A program made the position numbers and the translations under genes. Positions 56,746 through 64,000 of a DNA stretch of 64,000 bases are shown here, piece by piece (positions within the stretch are counted from its first letter, which is position 1; the number at the start of each line of letters is the position of its first letter). Under the pieces are notes generated by a model. The model saw only the letters and a list, made by a program, of their open reading frames with translations. It was not told where the DNA came from and ran no database searches. Origin of the DNA: Excoecaria cochinchinensis (lineage: Eukaryota; Streptophyta; Magnoliopsida; Malpighiales; Euphorbiaceae); contig CANTUQ010000073.1 of the NCBI GenBank assembly GCA_947683425.1, positions 7,908,501-7,972,500 of the forward strand, read 5' to 3'.

Positions 56746-57929
56746 TGTAGACACGGGGTCCTGATTCAGCCTAAATCAAAATTACCAAATGATGATTAGA
56801 TACCCGTTCATAGGCAAAAAGGTTAAAAGTGATGATTTTCTTGTCAAATTTGCATTTTATAATAAAAAATAATAAAATAATAAAACTATTTTAAAAATTT
56901 GTTTTTAAAAATGAAGTTTAAAAATTTTAGTGTTTTTTAGTCATATTTAAAAAAAATTGAAAAAATCGGATGTCGACACGCGCAGCACCCACAGCGCAGG
57001 GCGTCGCCCGCGCGTGAGCGATGTGCTACGTGCCTCTCGGGCTGAGCGCGTGCCAGTGCTGCGCGACGGGCGTCGGTCGGCCCAGTCCCGCCGCAAACTG
57101 GATTTTTCACCCGATTTCCATTTTTTCTTCAATTTTTTGACTTTTTTCACCCTTATTTGGGGATTTTGAATGTTTTCTTCCTTTTTTACTACCTAATTAA
57201 GGGAATTTCATTAAAAATTCTATTTTCTTCCCTAATTAGTTTTTTTTTTCCTTTTTTGTTCATTTAAATAGAAAATTTGGGAAAGAAATAGGGGGAATCC
57301 ATTTTGCATCAAAAATCATTATTTTCTTCTTCTCTTCTTCTCTAAGAATTCTCTCTACACCTTTTTCATTTTCTTCTCAAAATAAAAATTCTTAAGGTTA
57401 AAAATTTAATTTTTAATCAAAAATTTTTCTTGAGACAAAGAAAATCATTCTTTGTTCTTGAGATTTTTTTTTATCAATTATAATTTCTTCAAACAAAAAA
57501 AATAATTTTTTGTTTTTGGAAATTAAATTATTTTTCTTCCACCTTTTTTACAATTTTAATCAATAAAAATATTTGAGACAAAGAAATCAATTTTTTGTTC
57601 TTGAAAAATTGACTTCTTCTATTATTTTTTTAAGCAATTTTCTTTTGGAATAAAATTTCAATTTTTATTATTTTTATTTCTAGTTTGTTAATCAAAATAA
57701 GGAAATCAATTATCTTCTCTATTTTATCGAATCCAAAATCTGAGGGTAAACATTCTAAACTCGATCTCTTAATTTATTTTTTCTTTTATTTATTTTTGTT
57801 CATATTTAATTAGTAATAATGTAGATTTTTATATTTATTGTGTTTTTATTTATTTTATGTGATTTTATATATAGATTTAGTATTTTAATATTCTTTTTTA
57901 CTTTATCTTATTTATTTGTTTGTTCTTCC

Positions 57930-57967
<38 letters not shown>

Positions 57968-59852
57968 GTTGTTGTTGTTGTTGTTGTTGTTGGTTGTTAT
58001 TTGTGTTAATTTATTAGCATGTTAATTATCTATTAATTTTAATATGTCATTTAATTAATTTGTTATCAACAATGCATATTTTATTTATTCTAATCTACCA
58101 TTTATTGTTTTATGTATTTTCTTAATTTGATTACTAACATTAATTTATTTTGTGTTTTTTTGTTTTATTCTTTATTTTTACTTGTTTGAGCATCCATGCA
58201 AGCGAATGATGAGATCCGGAGATTGGTTATTTTTATTGTATTTGTTAATTTTCCTTTATTTGTTATTTTAATTTATTTGTCATGTAATTATTAATAAAAT
58301 CATTTATTTTATGCACGTTTAATTAAAAATCACACAAAAATATTTTTATAAATAAATGGAATTTTTCTAATAAAATGGGACCAATGTCCTAATTTTTTCA
58401 TCCAAATAAATTGTCACTTCAAAATTATTTTCTTTAATTTTGCATACGAGAACCAATGTCCTCACTCTTAATAAATACCCCGTTTTATGCATGATTTACA
58501 CTTATTTTATATTTAGGGTTGTATTCCACCTAGGGGTGAGCATGGTCAGTTAACCGGTCCATTAGCCCCAGTCCATTAATATCGGTTTTTTGAAATTTCA
58601 GTCCATTAACCAGTCCATTACCATCGGTTAACCAGTCCATCGGTTTCGGATTTTCGGATCGGTTACCCAATATTTTTCGGTTAACCACTAGAATTATAAA
58701 TATATTTACAAATAAAATTAAAATGTTCAAAATACTTAAAAATTAAAATTTTTTCACTATAATATAACATTATTGTTTTTAAAATAAAAATATTTGGTGG
58801 ATATAAGCAAATTTGTTTTTAAAAATTAATATTTAATAAGTAAATATATTAACCGGTCTATAATCACTTTTAATTAGATAAATTGTTATACTTACTAATA
58901 GCCAATTAAAAAAACTTAAAAACTTAAAATAATCAGTATAATGAAAAAAAAAGTACATGATCACCTTTAATTAGGATAAATTGTTATAAATTATTAAAAT
59001 ATTAATAAATTAACTAAAAATTCGGTTTCGGTTCGGTTAACCAGTCACATGAGTCAAAAACCATTAACCAGTCCATTAATATCGGTTTTTTCAAAACACT
59101 AACCATTAACCAGTCCATTACAATCGGTTAACCAGTCCATCGGTTCGGTTTCGGATTTTTTTTTTTCGGTTAACCAAGTCCATCGGTTTTTTTGCTCACC
59201 CCTAATTCCACCCCTAATTTTATTGTAGCTTATTTTATTTCCTTTCTACTTTATTTTAATCTTGCTTTTTATCGCTCTTATATATGTGATTGATATGCAC
59301 TCTATTAAACTGCATTTCAAATGTATGAGAAAATGGATGAAATTTTAAAATTCAAAACTCAACTGTAATTTAACCAAGGTATGAATAAATGAGAAGTTCC
59401 GAACCAGTTCTGGTCTTTGTGCTCAACAAGGCGAGAGGGTCATCTCAATGTTCTATTGGAATGAGGCCTCCAAGACACCTCTTGTATCCCGTAAAAAGAC
59501 TCAATTTGCACAGTCCTAAGCGCCACGAGGCAAGAGGTCCATCCTAATGTTCTATTAGGGTGGAGCCTCCAAGATACCTCTGGTTTGTCCAAGCGCGAGG
59601 CCAAGAGGGTCATCCTAATGTCAGGGTGGGGCCTACAAGACACTTCCGGCTTTCCTATGATGGACATAGCTGCACTGTCTTAGACTCACTAAGGCCAGAT
59701 GAACTTTTTCAATGTTTTATTGGGTGGCAACTCCATGCCTTTTTGCCCGAAATAGACGCCCTTGCAATTTCTTGCGAGTTTCCATGAACCTCATCCCGAA
59801 AGCCCTAAGAGCGGGTCTTCGGGGACATCCACGGGGTTCGGCTCGCGTCACA
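56746..59852 (+). repeat. 5' LTR of an Ogre-like element (with hAT insertion)
   Basis: Starts TGTAGACACGGGGTCC and ends GGCTCGCGTCACA, one base before the primer site. 3107 bp including a 674-bp hAT element and its duplication, so about 2425 bp originally. It has a GC-rich island at 56966-57108, TTA then GTT microsatellites (57929-57990), and GGGACCAATGTCCTA at 58377. The region 59400-59830 contains three near-repeats of a segment with AGAGGGTCATC, TTCTATT and CCTCCAAGACACCTC. Confidence 0.8.
58531..59204 (+). mobile_element. Non-autonomous hAT element, copy 3
   Basis: 674 bp, TIR TAGGGGTGAGCA, perfect 8-bp duplication ATTCCACC (58523-58530 and 59205-59212). Nearly the same sequence as copy 2. 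No transposase. Confidence 0.93.
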
Positions 59853-59853
59853 G

Positions 59854-59871
59854 TGGCGACTCCACTAGGGA
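59854..59871 (+). other. Primer binding site (tRNA-Arg type)
   Basis: TGGCGACTCCACTAGGGA, one base after the LTR, matches the tRNA-Arg primer site known from Ogre-type elements. It identifies the preceding LTR as 5'. Confidence 0.8.
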
Positions 59872-60775
59872 CATAAGAGACTTCGATTCGAAAGTACCTT
59901 GGTTAAAAATTATAATTGAGTTTTAATTTAAAAATTTTATCCCTTATTGAAATTGCATTGCATTTCATTAGAGTCTTAGAACTATGCTAGTTTGGTCCCT
60001 ATTCTTACCCCGGTGCGTTCCCGAAGCATGACCCTACGTTCACTCAATGTAGGAAAGTGTTAAGGATAATCACCAGCCCAAGCATCGTACCGTCATGGTA
60101 TATCAAATGGCGATCCAATTGGTCATTATGCTCGTGATGAGCTAGACCCGTTGGCAGGGACCATGCTTGGGTAGCCCCAAAGTATCATCTCCCTTGACAA
60201 AAGCTCATGTAATTGCAATAGATACTTCCCCTAGGTGACGTACCTTAATATAATGCTTGCTATATGGGCCATTATATATTGAACAAAATCAACCAAATTG
60301 AATGGTCTTTTATCAAAGGCTTTCATGCCTCGGTGAGCCCATCTTAATTTAGTTGAAATGCTTAAATATATAAAGGCCAAAACTCATATGTATGCACATT
60401 AGATAAGAGATGTTATGCTACCGGTTTTCCACCGTGCACCATACGCGTCTATTGGGTTTCCCGTTAACCCATGGATCAAGCCCACCTAGGAAAGAGACCG
60501 CATTTCCTCATGTGTGGGAGTAATAAGGTTGGAAGGATCTACTTGCTTGTGTGGTTGTAAATGTTGCATAACACACTATCATGCATCGTATATGTCATTC
60601 ATGCATCATTCTAATAATTCAAATTTTTTTAGCCATCATAGATTCATCTAAGTGGACTAGGGGTTCGGACGATCGGCTAGTAAGGACAAATCTGCTCTTT
60701 GAGTTACCGAAATTAGTGTCAGACTGGGATTCTGAGTCATTCTCATCAACTAGTGGATCATCTCTAGAATCATCA
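59872..60775 (+). other. Leader of the Ogre-like element
   Basis: Untranslated stretch between primer site and gag. The frame entering gag is open from 60581, but the start at 60776 fits gag better. I see no ORF1 here, although some Ogre elements have one at this place. Confidence 0.5.
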
Positions 60776-60868
60776 ATGGCAGAAGAAACTGGAGCTTTGA
60801 CCACTCAAGACCTTGCTAAGAGATTAGAGGACTTTGAATGAAGGATGTTAGATATGATGGGCGCCACG
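60776..60868 (+). pseudogene. gag: Ogre-like gag, first exon-like piece before solo LTR
   Basis: ATG at 60776 begins MAEETGALTTQDLAKRLEDF. A TGA at 60839 stops it where the frame otherwise continues to the insertion (RMLDMMGA). A CGA-to-TGA change would explain the stop. The coding frame continues in phase at 63200 after the solo LTR and its duplication. Confidence 0.65.
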
Positions 60869-62038
60869 TGTGACGCGCACCGGAACCCAGCAAGGGCCCT
60901 CGCTATTGAATCCGCCTTTGGGATTCGAGGGATTGGTTTGCGTCTTTTGATCATGGGCGCCACGAGACATCATGGGTGTATTCCTCCCAATAGAACATTA
61001 AGAAGAACCACCTAGCCTCACGACGCCTATAGGCACCTTTGAGGTATCATAGAGTCGCCACCCAATTTACAAGAAATTGGAAAAAAATTATAACCTCTTA
61101 ACGGTCTAGACCAGAGATTGGTGTTCGGAACTTCACTCTTATTTATGCTTTGATTAATTATAAATGAGTTTTTAATCTCTTAAAATTATATCTCTTATCT
61201 CACACGATCAATGCATTTAAATTTAAAGGCGCATAGCAAGCATTCAAAAGCGGTAAAAGGAAAGCGATAAAGAAAAGCAGTAAATGAACGCAATAAACAC
61301 ACAAGCACACAATTACAAGGGAAATAGGGGCGGAATACAACCCCAATAAAAGGAGATTAAATAGAATTTGCCCCAAAATTAATTACAAGGGCCCCAAAAG
61401 AAATGAATTAAGAAACAATCAAACACGACAAACGTAAAGAAAGACATACATAAATCGGGGCAATCGTTAATTTTAGGAACATTGGTTCCTTCGCATTTGT
61501 TCGAAGTTTAGGAACATTGGCTCCTTCGCGTTTATTTAAAGAGGGTTCGAAGAGTCATTTTGGTTGTTTGATGAAAACGGGGATGAGTGATCCCATTTTT
61601 GGAGAAAATTGACTCTTCGTTTTAATTGTGATGTTTTTATTGTTGGGCTAAAATAAGGGACATTGGTCCCAATTTTATTAGTAAAAATTTCAATTTAATT
61701 ATAGACTTATTTTTCTGATTTTTTATCCCACACGTGCATAAATAAATATTTGCAAATAAACACAAAACATATAGAAAGAAGGTTGAAAAGGTCTCACCAA
61801 ATCGAAGTGCTGGTCCGCGTGTCGCGACCCATCCGGGGAGTCACGGGGACGCTCACATAACCCGATTCAAATTTAAATCTTAGACAGGAAAATAATATTA
61901 AAGATGTTAGTAATAATTCTAAAAAATTAATCAAATGAAGATAAAATGAATATTGGGCACAATAATAAATAATAATAATAACGATAATAATAATGATGCA
62001 ACACAACAAAATAATACTAGTAATAATAATATAATAAC

Positions 62039-62075
<37 letters not shown>

Positions 62076-62969
62076 TGCAAGGATAATACACAATAATGAG
62101 TATAACGTAAATAAGCATGATAATAATAATAAATATAATGATAGTGATAATGATAATAATAATAGTAGTAGTAATGATAATAACAGGAGAGTCACAAAAA
62201 AGATCAAAGTAAAGTAAGCAAATAATATATTAACAGTGATATTAACACATTAAAATGCTAAAAATAAATAATAAACATGATAATAATAGCAAAAATAATA
62301 ATATTAACAATAATAAATAATAAACAAAATAAGTGAGAATGGGTCCAAAAATGTTTACCCTCAGAATTTATGGATTGAAAGTAGGATGTTTAAATCCGTT
62401 CCCCTTGTCGATTTTTGCGGTGATAGACAAAAAATAAAAGTGTAAAGATTTGTATTTTTGAATAAATCAACTCTAGAAAATATTTTTGGTGGGATGAAAG
62501 ATCAAAGAAAATTAATTTTTCTTGCTCAAATCAAACCCAAGATGAAATGTTACTAGAAAAGAAAAGATGAAAACTTGAGGATTCTTGAAGAATTTTGAAG
62601 AGGAAAACAAGTTTCTTGCTAGAGAGAAAAAAGAACTAGAGAGAAAAGCCAAAAAACCACCTTCAATAATAGTTGCCATTTTTTTCAAATGAAGAACAAA
62701 GCCCCCTCTTAATTTTCAGTCTTGGCCAAAAATAGGAAGGGACAGGAAATCTTTCATTTTTAGTTAATCAAAACAAGCATGAAAGTGTGAAAGAAACAGA
62801 AAAATCAGACTGGAAAAATGCAAAAAAATCAGGCGAAAACGACCTGCGCGAAGGGGGACCAAAAGTGGCCGCGTGCAGGGGCAGCAAGCGCCAAGGGGCG
62901 CACGCGGTGCCCCTGCTGCGGGCCTGGCCGCGCGCGTGCCCGTCCCTTCGTGACGGGCGCGGCGCACGA

Positions 62970-63001
<32 letters not shown>

Positions 63002-63197
63002 TAAAAATAATAAAAATAAAAATAAAAATAGGAACAAAATGAGAGTAAAAAAAATGAATTTTCGCATTGAAATTTTTAGAGGTACAGGGGGGAATTTTCG
63101 ACAAGGGAAGCATCATTTTCGACACCTTCACTGGCAAGTATTGCTTTCATCATAGGGTAATTCTGATCTTGGACCGCCTCGGGACCCGGTGTCCACA
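60869..63197 (-). mobile_element. Solo LTR (minus) of the Ogre-like family inside gag
   Basis: On the minus strand it starts TGTGGACACCGGGTCCCG (63197) and ends GGTGCGCGTCACA (60869). Flanks CCACG (60864-60868) and CCATG (63198-63202) form a 5-bp duplication with one change. 2329 bp. It shares the GC island (about 62845-62970), the AAT tract (62036-62074) and GGGACATTGGTCCC (61658) with the other two LTRs. The GC island gives spurious frames on both strands. Confidence 0.82.
62036..62074 (+). repeat. AAT microsatellite in LTR
   Basis: About 13 AAT repeats inside a larger AAT/GAT-rich zone (61960-62340), equivalent to the tracts at 3717 and 57929. Confidence 0.85.
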
Positions 63198-64000
63198 CCA
63201 TGGCTGAAAGGATTGCTCATCCTCCTGCTCCACAAGCACCTGCTGCTCCACAAGCACCTGCTGCTCCACACCACCAATAGTCCATGCTGGGGGGCAAGCC
63301 GAACCACCTGCTGGTGGGGAGGCTCCATTTATTGGTAATGCTACCCGTTAACCTGTTAATGAGCACAGGGCTGATGTGCCTATTGAGCCTAGAAGGGAAA
63401 GGGTCCCCAACCCCAATGATGATTTTGTGATGGAGGAGGAAGATGAGGAGCCAATAGTCCACCAAGCTGTGAGGCCCAGAGCACCTAGGGTAGAGGACGA
63501 GGCTTTGAGAGGGATGAGGCAGCAGATCGAGGCTATCACCCACATGTTATTAGCCGGAAGGGGGATCGACCCTAAAGATAAGCATCTGGGGGATGAAGAG
63601 ATGTTGCCCCAAAGATTCAAGATGCCCGAGCTGCCGAAGTTCGATGGTACTTCTAACCCATCCACACACATCAAACAGTATACCCTGGTAATAAAAGGCA
63701 CCGGGTTGAGCAAAAAGCAGAAGGTGGAATATTTCTGCCTTAGTCTGGTGGGTCTGACAGTAGACTGGTACCACGGGTTGGACAGGAGGTCCAAGGAGGA
63801 CTGGGACCTTTTAACTGAGGAATTCATGAAGCGGTATGACTGTAGCACTAGGATGGAGGTCACCCTAAAGGACCTTGAGCTCTTACAGCAAAGGAGCGAT
63901 GAATCATTCCACGAATACCTCACTAGATGGAGGAATAGGGTCATGGAGATGAAGAGAAAGCCTGACACTGCTGACCAAATTAGGTTATTCATCAAGAACA
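63198..64000 (+). pseudogene. gag: Ogre-like gag, main part, runs off the window
   Basis: The frame resumes MAERIAHPPAPQAPAA with short Pro/Ala repeats, stops at 63278, then shifts frame. After a TAA at 63349 a long open frame (63352 to the window end, at least 216 codons) carries an acidic segment (DFVMEEEDEEP) and the gag core: MPELPKFDGTSNPSTHIKQY, GTGLSKKQKVEYFCLSL, DWYHGLDRRSKEDWDLL, EEFMKRYDCSTRMEVTL, ESFHEYLTRWRNRVMEM. This is the Ty3-gypsy gag core of the Tat/Ogre type and is well preserved from 63352. The zinc knuckle would lie beyond the end. The long minus-strand frame 63995-63348 is its shadow. Confidence 0.8.

Noticed and set aside
62764..63137. GC-rich frames in the solo LTR
   Set aside because: They overlap on both strands and coincide with the GC island shared by all three LTR copies.
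63348..63995. Long 215-residue minus-strand frame at the window end
   Set aside because: It is the antisense shadow of a clear gag frame on the plus strand.

Overview
The window is repeat-dense nuclear DNA from a flowering plant, probably heterochromatic. The evidence is AT-rich sequence packed with plant transposon families: a Tekay/Del-type chromovirus, Tat/Ogre-type Ty3-gypsy elements, a Ty1-copia gag remnant, CACTA, hAT, Mutator-like and PIF/Harbinger elements, and a tRNA-derived SINE-like unit. I cannot name the species. I found no convincing host gene. Almost every long reading frame is a retrotransposon protein or a frame shadow in repeat DNA.

1-16.4 kb is a minus-strand Tat-type retroelement (LTR 15776-16437; gag 14911-15734 and 4921-5529; protease 2232-2747) cut by three insertions. 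These are a CACTA-type element ending at 2231, a solo Ogre-like LTR (2753-4920, target duplication CTTGC), and a complete 9.4-kb chromovirus (5530-14905, duplication ACCTT). The chromovirus has two 2342-bp LTRs, PBS, gag, pol with chromodomain, and PPT. Its gag and pol share one frame, separated by a single TAA.

16.4-22.3 kb is AT-rich DNA holding a degenerate TIR element, a 436-bp Mutator-like MITE with a 10-bp duplication (19387-19822), and a decayed PIF/Harbinger element with remnants of both its genes. 22.3-33.7 kb is a very decayed plus-strand Ogre/Tat-like gag-protease-RT-RNase H-integrase, split by a 3.5-kb non-autonomous CACTA element (25947-29462).

33762-37936 is the most unusual object: a 4.2-kb imperfect palindrome of LTR sequence. 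Both outer ends are the same (3'/U5-type) LTR end, both flanks carry the 5-bp duplication ATAAT, and the centre is a 361-bp near-perfect inverted pair of SINE-like units. It interrupts a minus-strand reading frame whose halves lie at 33671-33761 and 37937-38413.

38-56.7 kb is a mosaic: three direct or decayed hAT copies, gag fragments, a solo LTR (42775-50867) holding another solo LTR (43876-48250, duplication GGATC) and a hAT copy, a copia gag remnant, and a further solo LTR (53213-55719).

56.7-64.0 kb is the 5' part of an Ogre-like element: LTR with a hAT insertion, tRNA-Arg-type PBS, leader, and a gag split by a solo minus-strand LTR (60869-63197) that continues past the window end. Five solo LTRs against one complete element shows that LTR-LTR recombination dominates loss here. 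All boundaries and identities were read by eye; similarity statements rest on motif recognition, not on searches.
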